Assembly (NCBI GenBank): GCA_023376005.1
Contig: CM042152.1
Coordinates: 79,451,811 to 79,515,810 of the forward strand
Reading direction: 5' to 3'
From: Doryteuthis pealeii
Lineage: Eukaryota; Mollusca; Cephalopoda; Myopsida; Loliginidae
Length of the DNA: 64,000 nucleotides
Positions within the stretch are counted from its first letter, which is position 1. Each line of letters begins with the position of its first letter. Under the pieces are notes generated by a model. It was not told the DNA's origin, searched no databases, and was given only the letters and a program-made list of their open reading frames with translations. Position numbers and translations under genes: made by a program. Shown piece by piece: positions 10,040 through 20,049 of the stretch.

Positions 10040-10210
10040 GAGTTTAATGCATTTCATCACCAGGCTTAAAAAACATTGGCCAGATTTTTAAGCAATCTCT
10101 TCAAAATTGGAAGGAAAAAAAAAAAGAAAAAAAAAGGTTTTTTTTCTTAATATTACAAGGAAAACTTTTTTTTATAAAGTGTCATTTTTCCCTTATATAT
10201 ACTTGTTATA

Positions 10211-10211
10211 A

Positions 10212-10244
<33 letters not shown>

Positions 10245-10245
10245 T
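10211..10245. repeat. (TA)n microsatellite in the DOP1 3' UTR
   Basis: Two TA runs separated by one C. Confidence 0.9.
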
Positions 10246-10556
10246 TAAAATTTTTATTTTGTACAATCTCTCTTTTAAAAAGAAGTCCCTAACACCAGCC
10301 TTTCATATGGCTCCCCCCCCCTTTGACCAAGTTTTCATCAATACTACAAGATAGGATGAAAGAGAGAGAGAGAGAAAGAAGAATGGAATTGTACAAAAGA
10401 AAGTTGTAAAACGGTCCGGATTAGAGTTTGTTTTGTTTTTTTGGTGTTTTGTTTTGGGCTTATTTTTTGTTTTGGTTGTTTTTTTTCTCATTCACCTTTT
10501 GACAAATGTTAGGGTGCTTTTCTTTTTATCATTTTCTCAACGCCCCGCCAAAAATC

Positions 10557-10901
10557 TCAGGATTGGGGCAGAAACTCCAGAAAGTCTCTTTTTACTGATT
10601 CTTCTATTTGTTGTCGGTTTGTCAGTGGATATAAATTTGAAGAAGAAGAAACAAAATCAGAATGCATAGACGCTCGGTGATCAAATTCCGGGGCAGATTT
10701 GGATTTTGGCATTGAAGGTCGTGCCACATTCAACATGGACGCCTGTAATGTCGACATGGGAGAACCAGCCGCTTTACATTCTGGGGATTGTTTGTATAAT
10801 GTGTTAAAGAAAGGTTGAAGTTCGGTTAAAGAGCGAATGTGTGTCATATTGAGCAAAGGTTGACCTGGTATTTCTCTCAAACTTGGGCTCTCACCTTGGA
10901 T
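10557..10901 (-). CDS. DOP1: DOP1 homologue, terminal coding exon E with stop
   Basis: The last coding exon follows a CT-rich tract ending TTTTCAG and opens in phase 0 with IQGESPSLREIPGQPLL. It encodes 114 residues and stops at TGA (10557-10559). Recognisable parts are THIRSLTELQPFFNTLY, which matches the TVRSMEQLLPFFNVL block of vertebrate DOP1A, a serine-rich linker with SMPKSKSAPEF, and a final charged helix QQIEESVKRDFLEFLP resembling the vertebrate IEEMVEKDFLEG ending. Length and position agree with a true C-terminus. The serine-rich linker could be a phosphorylation-prone region, which is inference. Confidence 0.92.
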   Translation of the reverse strand: MQGESPSLREIPGQPLLNMTHIRSLTELQPFFNTLYKQSPECKAAGSPMSTLQASMLNVARPSMPKSKSAPEFDHRASMHSDFVSSSSNLYPLTNRQQIEESVKRDFLEFLPQS

Positions 10902-11044
10902 CTGAAAAGAGAAGAAACATTTGAAAAAGGTTTTCTTTTTTTTTTATTTCAACAAATGGAAATTGTTTTACAAGCATCAAGCTTTAAATAATCAACATAC
11001 ACAGAGAGAAAATAAAATTGTATTTTGATCAACTCATGTTTAAA

Positions 11045-11190
11045 TATTCTTATTATAATGGAGATTCAGTCTCAATTTGTCTGTAACTGAAACTATGTCA
11101 CTGTTTACATCACAATCATTTCAGGAATTAAGTAAGTTTATCAATGAGCATTTGATTTATTGTCAGTGTCATTACTACATAAATTAATTA
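11045..11190 (+). repeat. dispersed repeat family B, 5' part
   Basis: TAATGGAGATTCAGTCTCAA, TTTGTCTGTAACTGAAACTA and TCAGGAATTAAGTAAG, shared with 52095-52220 almost base for base. Full-length relatives are at 29098-29490 and 63572-63950. Confidence 0.7.
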
Positions 11191-11237
11191 CTTTTGGCAC
11201 AATGGTAAAACTGAAGACAAAGTACAAAACATCTGAG

Positions 11238-11240
<3 letters not shown>

Positions 11241-11280
<40 letters not shown>

Positions 11281-11826
11281 AGTATATTAAGAAAGAGTGA
11301 AAAAACACAAGTTTAAATGAGTTAAGTGGTGAGTTTATTGGCTGACGCTGCAGTGTTTCAATCTATTAATTAGATCATCTTCAGGGCATTTGTTGGGATA
11401 TGAAAGGTAATAAGAAATTTTTATCACAGAATAATGAGAAAAGCGAGTGGTAGTTATTGTTTATCAGTTTGTTTAAAATTTGAAGTTTGAAAAAAGAAGA
11501 CAGTTTGAAATATGACGTCAAATATTCTCTTTTACGGTGTGAGTATGGGATTGTGTAAGTGTGTGTATCGAAAAGAAACCATTGTGCATTTTTTAGGTGT
11601 GTGGTTGCGCATGTGTGTATAAATCTTTTGCAATAAACGACAGCAAAACAAACCTCAAGGTTGTGTGTGTGTGTGTGTGTGTATGTCGCAAAAGATTTAT
11701 ACACAAACGTGCAACCACACACCTAAAAAATGCGTCAGCCAATAAACTCACCACTTAACTCATTTAAACCTGCGTTTTTTCATTCTTTCTTAATATACTA
11801 CATACCGTTGGATTCACTTCCTTTTC

Positions 11827-11861
<35 letters not shown>
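11241..11861. repeat. nested fold-back element between two (TA)n tracts
   Basis: Bounded by (TA)n at 11241-11274 and 11830-11861. The outer arms (about 11279-11350 and 11733-11806) are near-perfect reverse complements (AGTATATTAAGAAAGAGTGA; AACACAAGTTTAAATGAG). A second, inner inverted repeat pairs 11587-11632 with 11689-11734 (GCATTTTTTAGGTGTGTGG). The loop of the outer hairpin carries a hammerhead-like core on the minus strand at 11344-11390. The right end reads GGATTCACTTCC. Confidence 0.8.
11344..11390 (-). ncRNA. hammerhead-like motif, GUC cleavage type
   Basis: The minus strand reads CTGAAGA, a 6-bp stem (GATCTA with TAGATT), GAAA, a stem III ACAC-TGCA-GCGT with one C-to-T type change, then C, giving the triplet GTC. 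Stem I is not convincing, and there is one extra base after CTGAAGA. It is a likely decayed relative of the core at 15518-15559. Confidence 0.35.
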
Positions 11862-11865
<4 letters not shown>

Positions 11866-12139
11866 GTATTTTGGCAGTAAGTTATGATTTAGGCAGGTAC
11901 TGTTAAAGACCATGGAATATTTCTTCTTCTAATATCAAATATTTATCTTATTATCATTCTCAGTTCTTTTTATTTTTATTTGAGGTTATTGTTTATTTAA
12001 TCCCATTAGTTATATAGAGCTCTGTAAATGGAGTTCAGAACTGTTTGAATTATGTAAATATTCCCAATGGGTATTCAAAAATAATTTTTTTTTTTAAACT
12101 CAATTCTTTTAACACATTTTTTTTTAAATCATTTTTTTC

Positions 12140-12290
12140 CTATTTAACCCATAGACAGAACCCTAAAAGGTACTACCATTCCAGGTCAGAGTGGACCTGG
12201 GACTAATGGTGATGAAGAGGTACTCCACATTCCCCAGAGCTCTAAAAATTTGAACTTCACACTTACCTTGGACCCTATCTGATGTAATTC
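12140..12290 (+). repeat. composite repeat family A fragment
   Basis: TATTTAACCCATAGACAGAAC, GGTACTACCATTCCAGGTC and GGTACTCCACATTCCCC modules. Confidence 0.55.
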
Positions 12291-12554
12291 ATTTCTAAGA
12301 AAATATTAAATGTATTTATTGAAATAGTGGAGGAGGGGAGTACTGCATCCAATTAGATTTTTTATGCATTAGGGAAAACAGGATGCGTACCTATCAGCAT
12401 CTCTGGGTATTTATACTTTTTATAGCCAGGAGTTGATATTAGATATTTTTATATTAATTGGATAGAAAGTAACATTGGTTCGTAAAATAAAAAATACATG
12501 AAAAGAAAAAAGAAAAAAAAAATATTGATAAAAAATTTTTTTAGAAATACTCAG

Positions 12555-12760
12555 TATTATTTGAATTATTCAGACTATTGTCCTCATCTTTATTGTTATC
12601 TGTACAACGTTTCGGCCAATGTTAGCTTTGGCCTTCTTCAGGTATTTCTTGTCACTCAGGAACCTTCTTGTCGGAATTGGGAACCTTCACAGAATTCGGA
12701 ACCCAACCCTTTATTTAATCCATGGGGGGTATACTGTTCTCATTCCACTAACCATGACTG
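12555..12760 (-). repeat. GAAGAAGGCC/GGCCGAAACGTT repeat, copy 1
   Basis: The minus strand carries CTGAAGAAGGCCAAAGC, then TTGGCCGAAACGTTGTAC and AACAATAAAGATGAGGAC. The GGCCA/TGGCC pairing between CTGAAGA and GAAA is perfect. Confidence 0.6.
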
Positions 12761-12813
12761 AGTACAAGTGTTAAACTGTGTTAATTATTATTCAGAGAAA
12801 TAGAAATACTCAC

Positions 12814-12943
12814 TCGTGAATTCAACAATTTACTGATCCGTGTCACATGACAGACAAAACTTTTGATTTTCTCATTTTTTTCTGTTCCATCAATTTCATA
12901 TTCTTCTTCAATACTCGGACCGCCAGTAAATGCCCATTTATAT
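12814..12943 (-). CDS. DOP1: DOP1 homologue, exon D
   Basis: An exon of 130 nt lies between the acceptor TTTTCTGCAG and the donor CGA|GTGAGT. The first base completes the Leu codon begun by exon C. It then encodes 43 residues, YKWAFTGGPSIEEEYEIDG followed by a lysine/glutamate-rich stretch and HVTRISKLLNSR. The joined text QFQLYKWAF corresponds to the QFQMYRWAF block of vertebrate DOP1, and VxRxxKLL to its following helix. The acidic insert in between is variable in the family. It ends on a codon boundary, matching the next exon. Confidence 0.92.
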
Positions 12944-13259
12944 CTGCAGAAAACAAGTAGAAAATATTCAAAAGTCAAAGAAAGAAAGAAATTATGGAAT
13001 TATTATTAGAAACACAAAAGAATGACAATAAATGATGGAAGATTTGGGAATTTCTTTTAAATAAATCTTTTTTTAAGAATCAAAAAAACTTAAAAAGTAC
13101 AAGGGTAAAGTGAAAAGTTCATAGGCTAACCAAGGTACTTCTCATAGAATGTGACCAAATGAGGTTAATTTTTCAACATTTGGTCTCCCTTGCTTGTAAT
13201 TTTGGACGTCAATAAAATCGGGATAAAACTTTTAAAAGAATATATATATATATATGAAA

Positions 13260-13420
13260 ATATTCATTCAATTTTAATAAAATTATGTATAATTATGTAA
13301 AAATGGATATATTTTTTAAAATTGTTGTCTGTCATAAAACAAAACAAACTCCCACCCCTTCAGGCAATATCTTTCAAAAATTAATTTTTACACTGCCCAG
13401 AGAGCGTGTTTGTTTTTGTC
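13260..13420 (+). repeat. dispersed repeat family B, 3' part
   Basis: CATAAAACAAAACAAACTCCC, CAGGCAATATCTTTCAAAA and CACTGCCCAGAGAGCGT, matching the end of the full copies. Confidence 0.65.
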
Positions 13421-13549
13421 TTGTTTTTGCTAGTATCTAATGATAATAGTTACTAAACAATTATTGCTTCAAGTAACTTTTCTTAATACAAATAATTTAC
13501 ACACAGTTATATGACATCAAGTATTCCTATCTAATACAAATATATTTTA

Positions 13550-13720
13550 AACAGATCTATTTGACCCAGAGATTTGACCTTAACTACTGATGGCAATACA
13601 GGAGTACTCCACATACCCCAGAGCTCAAGAACTGGAATCTCACCACCAGATGCAGTTTAGTGTCATCCCCAGGACCCCAGTAGTCAGCCTATTCTTAAGC
13701 CCTGTCTACAGGACATGAAC
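13550..13720 (+). repeat. composite repeat family A fragment
   Basis: ACAGATCTATTTGACCC, GAGTACTCCACATACCCC and AGTGTCATCCCCAGGAC modules. Confidence 0.5.
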
Positions 13721-13794
13721 TAAAGCAGAATCTGATAGAAATATTATACATTATAATGTTCTCCATAGAAATTTTATTTCAGTTTTAATCATTA

Positions 13795-13955
13795 AGTCTC
13801 ATCTTATTATAATGGAGATTGTGTGTTTGTCTATAGCCAAAACTATATCACTACTCAAGTCACAATTCCCTTAGTTATTCACGTCACATTCTGCATGATT
13901 TTATTTTTATTTAAACCTCAATTATTAATAAAATTGTTTTACATTATTAATAGTG
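13795..13955 (+). repeat. dispersed repeat family B, 5' part
   Basis: TTATAATGGAGATTGTGTG, TGTCTATAGCCAAAACTATA and CTCAAGTCACAATTCC, a diverged copy. Confidence 0.5.
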
Positions 13956-13974
13956 TTGACCCTATCTACATGAT

Positions 13975-14240
13975 ATTTTCCACGTACCCCACTTGTACGG
14001 GTCAGGCACAAGGCCCTATTAACGTGGGACCACCCACAAACCGAAGCTCATGGGGTGGCAGGTGAAAAATTGCGTCGATCCCGTCGGCATTCACCCTCAA
14101 GGGGGGCGCCTCAGGCACTGGGCAATAAACCCAGCCCTGCCCCTTTAAATCGAGGGGGCAGGTGTTGCCTGGGGGGATGGCCCCCTGGGATCGACGCCGT
14201 TAATTATATCAATGGTCCAGAGGCCAAAGCCACTGTTGAC
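13975..14240 (+). repeat. GC-rich structured repeat, copy 2
   Basis: Blocks in the same order as 9505-9780, including GCGTCGATCCCGTCGGC near its centre and the inverted end GGGATCGACGCC. It ends in GGTCCAGAGGCCAAAGCCACT. It lies in a DOP1 intron. Confidence 0.65.
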
Positions 14241-14729
14241 CATATCTACATACTAATAACATGCAATTGTATTTATTTATACAACAAAATAGCGGTTTAA
14301 GTGCAAACAAGAAGGCTAATTTGCATATTGATATTAAAATTTGATTTTAATAAATATTGTGCTTGGTATTATTGATTTCTAATTGTTTGGTTATATCTTA
14401 TTGAATATGAGCAAAAATCTTGGGTCTAAATCTTAAATGAAATCCATTAAGAAGAAGAAATAACTGTAATTTTATTCTTTATTTCCTATTTTAATTAAAT
14501 AATTAAATTAGGAAAATTTAGCAATGAAAGACGGAAGTGATGGAAGAGTAAATTTCAGTTGTTCTATTTACCTGCATTCTTATTTAGTCTCATTCGCCTT
14601 TCTAATTTAATATAATATTTTATTACATTAAAATTTAAACATTTGCACCCCGAGGGTGCATTTATTTGCTAGCAATTCTAATTAATATTCAAGTCAAAAC
14701 AAAAGGAGAAGGAGAGAATTTTGACTTAC

Positions 14730-14894
14730 AATTGAAATTGTGGTATGACATCAGCAGGTAAAACCAAAGCCATATCAAGTAATTTGCAAACACTGAGATA
14801 AAGTTGTAACCAAATTGGATTGTTGTGGGCATTCAGTCCATTAGCAAGATGAGCCCAACTAGAATCAAGGGCAGCAATTCTTTGCAATTGGGTT
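14730..14894 (-). CDS. DOP1: DOP1 homologue, exon C
   Basis: An exon of 165 nt lies between the acceptor TTTTTCAACAG and the donor ATT|GTAAGT, a near-perfect 5' splice site. It takes the third base of an Arg codon, encodes 54 residues (TQLQRIAALDSSWAHL, then LYLSVCKLLDMALVLPADV, then PQFQ), and leaves two bases of a Leu codon. The YLSxCKxLDxALxLP-xxxPQFQ pattern matches the DOP1A C-terminal region as recalled; fungal Dop1 proteins carry a similar FQLHEW block at the same point. Phase fits both neighbours exactly, so no exon is required within the preceding 45.9-kb intron. Confidence 0.92.
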
Positions 14895-15260
14895 CTGTTG
14901 AAAAACAAAGAAAATCTTACACAAGAACAACAACAACACAATATTAAAAAGATTAACAAATCAAAAACAAAACAACATTTGAATTTGGAAAAAACAAAAC
15001 AAACATACACAGTAAAGAAAGAAAAAAAATGATGTGGTGTAAATTTGTGTGTACATTTATATACTTGTAAAAGAAAATCAAGGGTAAAACAGTTTACTAG
15101 TTCAAAACCGTTTGTTGCACCACAATTGGAAAAACTGATATGAAAAAATAGATACAATCAAAATGATTGGATCTGGACAGAAAATTAAGAAAATAGTTTA
15201 TATTGTCTGGGAGTGCTCAAAATATGGATAAGTTCAACCAAAGGCATTCTTAAAAATCTA

Positions 15261-15298
<38 letters not shown>

Positions 15299-15462
15299 AG
15301 TACGCAAACAGTTTGTTTGATATGGCTATGCCGACAATTTTTGGGAGAAATGTGCTTAATTGAAGTCATACCTAATTTGAAAATTAATTAGTTGATAATT
15401 AATGAATTAGGCGAATATATCTGTTCAAATGTAGAGCGTAAACAAATCGAGAAAAAGTCATT

Positions 15463-15504
15463 CTCTGTATGTACATTTCCGCATATTATGCCTCATCAGC
15501 AGAG
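15463..15504 (-). ncRNA. second hammerhead core, opposite strand
   Basis: The mirror copy has CTCTG, CTGATGA, GAAA, ATGTACAT, A and CAGAG (a perfect stem I), but the first pair of stem II is G opposite G and the following GCATA/TATGC pairs carry the stem. It is probably weakened. Confidence 0.55.
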
Positions 15505-15517
15505 TTCCTGTCTATAA

Positions 15518-15559
15518 CTCTGCTGATGAGGCATAATAGGCCGAAATGTACATACAGGG
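15518..15559 (+). ncRNA. complete type I hammerhead ribozyme core
   Basis: Order as required: stem I 5' strand CTCTG (15518-15522), CTGATGA (15523-15529), stem II GGC with GCC closing a 7-nt loop (15530-15542), GAAA (15543-15546), stem III ATGT/ACAT with no loop (15546-15553), A as position 17 (15554), stem I 3' strand CAGGG (15555-15559, one G-U pair). All conserved core residues are present. Such a loopless stem III is typical of hammerheads that work as dimers in Penelope-like elements and retrozymes. Confidence 0.72.
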
Positions 15560-15825
15560 ATTGACTTTTTCTCGATTTGTTTACGCTCTACATTTGAACA
15601 GATATATTCGCCTAATTCATTAATTATCAATTAATTAATTTTTAAATTAGGTATGACTTCAATTAAGCACATATTCTCCCCCCCCAAAAAAAATATATAT
15701 ATATATATATATAATATATATATATTTTAATAAATAAATAAATGAATAAAAAATCTCCTACAAAATCTTACACTGGTTTTAGCCACAAAATATCCGTGCT
15801 TAAAAAAATTTCATCAAATACATTA

Positions 15826-15900
15826 ATTTCCTTTTTTTTTCCTTTTTTTTTTCCTTTTTTTTTTCTTTTTTGTTTTGTTTTTTTTTTTTTTAACTGTCTA
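15826..15900. repeat. low-complexity T-rich tract
   Basis: T runs broken by CC and G. It would be polypurine on the gene strand. Confidence 0.8.
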
Positions 15901-15967
15901 ATATCATCTAACTTTTTTTCTTGAATTTTACAAAGCAAATTATGAACAAAAAATAATTTTATAAACA

Positions 15968-17160
15968 ATATATAATTCTCTTTGCTTGCTTATTACCTTT
16001 GAACTCCTAGGCCAATCTTTATGGAACTCTTTTCACCTCAAGGAGTGTTTTAATAGTATCTATTCAACAGAAGGGGTATCTCCACATCTCCTGGAAGTGT
16101 CCATAACAGTTTAGCTTAAAATTGAGTCAGAACATCTTAATTCATCCAGCAAATAAAACTGGCATCGACAGGAGGGGAACAGGAAGTTTTGGAAGGAAAA
16201 TTACTGAGAAAGGATTTATTCTAGCAACAAACTCCTTTGAAAATCTTGACATGTGAACTTCACCCCCCATAGAGTAATCAAATGACATCTAAAGGGGTAT
16301 AGAGGACCATCCACAATCCTAGAGATCCTTGGAACATTTTAGCCCAGCTGCGTGAATCAGACCCTTATGATCAATTTTAGGTTAACTAAACATTAAAAAT
16401 ACACATTAAAGAATGTTATACTAGTTGTATGTACCGAGCCCAGATTATATAGTATCTGGCTAAATTTTTTAAATCTCATATTGCTCACTATTGGATAGCA
16501 ATACTTATCACTCGATATGTTTATTATTACCAATAATGCAAGAAAACTACTTTTTGAAAGAGAATGAGATGCAATATGAACAATATTATCCTTAATGCAA
16601 GTGATCCTAATGAACAGGATACTTAATTTGAAAATTTATCAGAGTTATTCCCCTTAGAACCCCCTTATTTTCTCATATCAAACTGGTAATTTTGTCCTAA
16701 TAACCTCAAATGAATTCAAAAGTGAAATATGAATATCATTACTGGAATAACTTGTAAAATTCTAACCCAGAAAAGTTTTGTTTCATCTTCATACTGGGTT
16801 TCGTTTTCAATTGCATCAGACAGCAAAAAAAAAACACACACAAATATAATATTAGATTTTAGCAATATAAATTAAATTTAACTTGGTTTTATAATGGAAT
16901 TTTTTTTAAGTGCAAAAATTTTTATGGTTAACACCCAAGTAATATTTTGTCATAGATTTTTTTTTTCTATGTCCAGACCCCAACACTGTGATGTAGTGAA
17001 AAATAAATAAATAAATGGAACTTTTTTAGATAAAGATTAAAACAATTCTTACAAAAGTAAAATGAAAATTATTCATGTCATATACAACAAAAAATAATAC
17101 AGATTTTTTTTAAATCATAAAAATAATTTGTTTTTAAAACCTACCAAACTAGCTAAGTAA
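15968..17160. other. intron sequence, nothing recognised
   Basis: AT-rich sequence without a repeat family I can match within the window and without splice-flanked open frames. Confidence 0.4.
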
Positions 17161-17164
17161 TTTT

Positions 17165-17165
17165 A

Positions 17166-17207
<42 letters not shown>

Positions 17208-17420
17208 ATAAAAAATGAAAAAACACAAGTTTCATTCATGAGTGATGTGTATATATACACATGAATATATCTGTTCTCCCCCTAGCTATGGGTAAATAGT
17301 AGGGAAGTCTGGTTTCTTTATCTTTACTCTTGAGTCCCACCCTTCTGATGGTAGAGGGGTTGGGTAAATACATACCAATTGTGAATGGTGTTTCTATTAA
17401 CTCTACAGATTACCAATCTG
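17165..17420 (+). repeat. (TA)n and tail of second SINE family
   Basis: A TA run at 17172-17203 is followed by CTGTTCTCCCCCTAGCTATGG, GGTAAATAGTA and GGTAGAGGGGTTGGGTAAAT, blocks also found at 37540-37700 and inverted at 61230-61380. Confidence 0.5.
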
Positions 17421-18334
17421 AATAGAAGAGATTTTACATGTAAATACCAAAATTAAATCAAAATGACTTCTCATAGTTCTAAGGTCATTATATAATTATA
17501 AATAATTAAATAGCCTCATGGTTATCAGAATAAGAATAAGAATCAGAATTGGCAAACCAGTTTCACATTTTAGTTAGGGCTCCTTAAAGTTCCCTTAGGA
17601 GTAATAAACTTAGGAGAGGCATGAATCCACTTCTCCTTATAATCTGTCCCATCATCAGACAAAAAATGTTTTGTCTACAGCAGATCTAAGCAAGTGCTTA
17701 ATCAATCAACTCTCCCCTAACTACTGCAATAACAGTAAAGCTGTTTCACTGATTGTCAGCCTTGACGTGCAAGTGATGAGGCTACAACAATTAGAATCAG
17801 TTTTGTTAATAACTTAATGTTTGATTGATAAATAAGGTCTCTTACCTTGCAATGTCACTTAATAGTAGAGATCAAAAAATAATAAAACATGTTTGAACAC
17901 AAATATTTGATGGTAAATAAAGTTCTGTTCAATCATGCACTTTTCACTTGGTAATGGTATTTTGTTAGTCATGAGTACTACACAGGAGTTACATATAAAG
18001 CAGTGATCAGTGATGAAGAGTTTGTAGCATTAGAACATTTGCGTATCAATCAAAAATTCACAGGCGTATGAGAGAGAAAATTTATGATGATGTGAAAGTG
18101 AGAATAATGCATCCACAGAATAAAAACATAAAAGAAAAGTTTTTTGGGTTTTTTGGGGTTGTTTTTAAAAAATCAAAATGCAATTCTGTTTTTCAGTTGA
18201 CAAATGATGCAGTCATAGAATTCCACCGCATTGATTGCCAGGGTCAAGGAAACCTGCACATTATAAATAAAACCAGAAAACGTCAAATAAAATAATTATT
18301 ATTTGCCTTAATTTTTTTTTAGATGAGCCTTGAT

Positions 18335-18535
18335 AACCACCATGCTTCCTGTAATTCGAAAAAAAATCTATACTTGATATCCCCCCCTCATACACATGTG
18401 CATACACATGTATATTATTACTGTATGCTATTCATGTTCCTGACATTAGTACATTATTCTATGTACAAGACATGAGCCTTTGATGAGTTGTGGTGCACCT
18501 GAGCACTGTATGCAATAAATTCAATTATTATTATT
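18335..18535 (+). mobile_element. LINE 3' end
   Basis: GCTTCCTGTAATTCG, TGATATCCCCCCCTCATACAC, CTGACATTAGTACATTATTC and GTGGTGCACCTGAGCACTGT, ending in CAATAAATTCAATTATTATT repeats, the typical microsatellite tail of this family. Confidence 0.65.
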
Positions 18536-18572
18536 ATTATTATTGATAATATGTATTATTTTGATTTTTCAG

Positions 18573-19065
18573 ACTGTTGTCCTCATCTTTATTGTGAAAT
18601 ATACATACACAACATTTCAGCCGATGTACCCTTTGGCCTTCTTCAAGTGTTCCTTAGAATCCATTAGGATTAGACTGCTCTCACTCCGTTACAAGTAACA
18701 AGACTTTGTCTATCTGAGCAATTATTCAACTTGGGAAATCATTTTGAATAATTTGACTGTTGTGCAAACAAAGCATTGAAGAATTTAAGATCATGTCATT
18801 GCTTTTTGCGCTCCTATTCATTTAAAAAGCATTTTAAAAATAAAAAAAAGAAAGAAAATTATATTGTTTATTGGCGTTTTTTATAGAATTCAAAGCATAA
18901 AACCCAATGGCATCTTTTATTCTTTGAAATTGTAATTTTTAAAGTAATTTACTTTGAAACAATCTACCCTAATGGATTACATGGAACATCTGAAGAAGGT
19001 CGGAGGATACATCAGCCAAAACATTGTGTATGCATATTTCACAATAAAGATGATGACAACATTCC
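18573..19065. repeat. GAAGAAGGCC/GGCCGAAACGTT repeat, inverted pair
   Basis: Left copy on the minus strand (18573-18640) and right copy on the plus strand (18985-19065; TGAAGAAGGTCGGAGGATAC, CAGCCAAAACATTGTGTATG, ACAATAAAGATGATG), facing each other over about 350 bp. Confidence 0.55.
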
Positions 19066-19069
19066 ATTA

Positions 19070-20011
19070 GATCCTGAGAGAGAGAGAGAGAGACTCCTAC
19101 CACCTTTTTATTGACAAATAACAATGACAGAGTATTTCCGGTTTCTTAAAACTCAACAACCAAATTACAACAATTTTGATAGCAGCTTTATCATTTTATT
19201 TCAGAATTATTTTATAGGATTTTAGAATTTTAGGATTAGAGACCTTATTTATCAATCAATCTTTGTATATTATTATCATTATTACTAATAATCATATCAT
19301 TTGATAATTAAAATTCACTTCTTATTTGTTATTAAATATTGATAACTTGATAAGATTTTCTTAGAGAATTAATTCCAGTTTTGTCTCAAAATTGAATTTT
19401 ATCTTTTAACTTGTATATTTTTTTTTTAACTTTCTTAAAATTTAATAAAACTATTTAAATGATTTTTTTTATTGAAACATATTTTTTTAAATCTGGAACT
19501 ACAATCTAAGGTTTATTAATAATTTTCAAAGTTTCTTGCCTTTTATGGATAAAACAATGAATGCAGAATTACATCGTTAGTTACTTGATTGACAGTCGGT
19601 TAGAATTTTTGGTTTGTTGTTGATTAGAAAATTTTAAAAATATAATTTGAATCAGTTGTTGCAAAATAATTATACTTATATTTATTTAACTTTTTTTTAG
19701 TTTTTATTAAATAAACATTAATAAACAACTGTATTGCTTTTTTTTTTTCATTCTTCAACAAAAAATAAGAAAAAAAAATATAATTTTAAAAAATCCATCA
19801 ACAAATAAAAATTAATAATAAGGGATTATAGAAAGTTATTCATTAAATCCTAAGTGTTGAATCTCCTAAGTAAAAATCATTTGTAGAAATATCACAAATA
19901 GAAAATATTTTGTTGAATAATATTAATAATAATAATAAAAAGATTAATGAAATAGTTAACTGAAATGTAATTATTAAACAAGCATTTAATTCTACACAAA
20001 AGATACAAGAA

Positions 20012-20015
<4 letters not shown>
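19070..20015. other. intron sequence, nothing recognised
   Basis: Very AT-rich, with a short (GA)n at 19077-19092. No element is identified. Confidence 0.4.

Positions 20016-20016
<1 letters not shown>

Positions 20017-20047
<31 letters not shown>
20017..20047. repeat. (TA)n microsatellite
   Basis: Pure TA run. Confidence 0.9.

Positions 20048-20049
<2 letters not shown>

Larger units (their letters stand above)
10010..10556 (-). other. probable 3' UTR of DOP1
   Basis: Non-coding sequence downstream of the stop. It contains CT-rich and GT-rich tracts, a homopurine/homopyrimidine stretch, and a (TA)n microsatellite at about 10211-10245. A first AATAAA on the minus strand lies at 10253-10258. 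A second at 10034-10039 is followed by a T-rich downstream region, so cleavage near 10010-10020 is the most plausible end. The boundary is an inference. Confidence 0.5.
10902..12813 (-). other. DOP1 intron D-E, 1.9 kb
   Basis: GTGAGT donor and TTTTCAG acceptor. It contains repeat family B (11045-11190), a nested fold-back element between two (TA)n tracts (11277-11806), a composite-repeat fragment (12140-12290) and a palindromic-repeat fragment (12555-12760). Confidence 0.8.
12944..14729 (-). other. DOP1 intron C-D, 1.8 kb
   Basis: GTAAGT donor and TGCAG acceptor. It holds fragments of repeat family B (about 13260-13420 and 13795-13955), a composite-repeat fragment (13550-13720) and a GC-rich structured repeat (13975-14240). 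No coding sequence is seen. Confidence 0.8.
15264..15725. mobile_element. palindromic fold-back element with ribozyme cores, inside (TA)n
   Basis: (TA)n at 15264-15297 and 15692-15725 bound a long inverted repeat with arms of about 165 bp (15340-15508 and 15511-15680) meeting around 15509. Shared arm text includes GTGCTTAATTGAAGTCATACC, GAATTAGGCGAATATATCTG and CGTAAACAAATCGAG. Each arm holds a hammerhead motif in opposite orientation. There is no coding frame. A related copy is at 39243-39639. The TA flanks and paired ends suggest a non-autonomous Penelope-like element, which is inference. Confidence 0.75.

Noticed and set aside
12240..12275. Strong donor-like AAG|GTAAGTGTG on the minus strand as an alternative DOP1 exon end
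   Set aside because: It lies inside composite repeat family A and no acceptor or open coding sequence precedes it.
18068..18295. 75-residue frame as a gene
   Set aside because: No splice signals, no recognised domain, A-rich composition; consistent with chance in AT-rich DNA.
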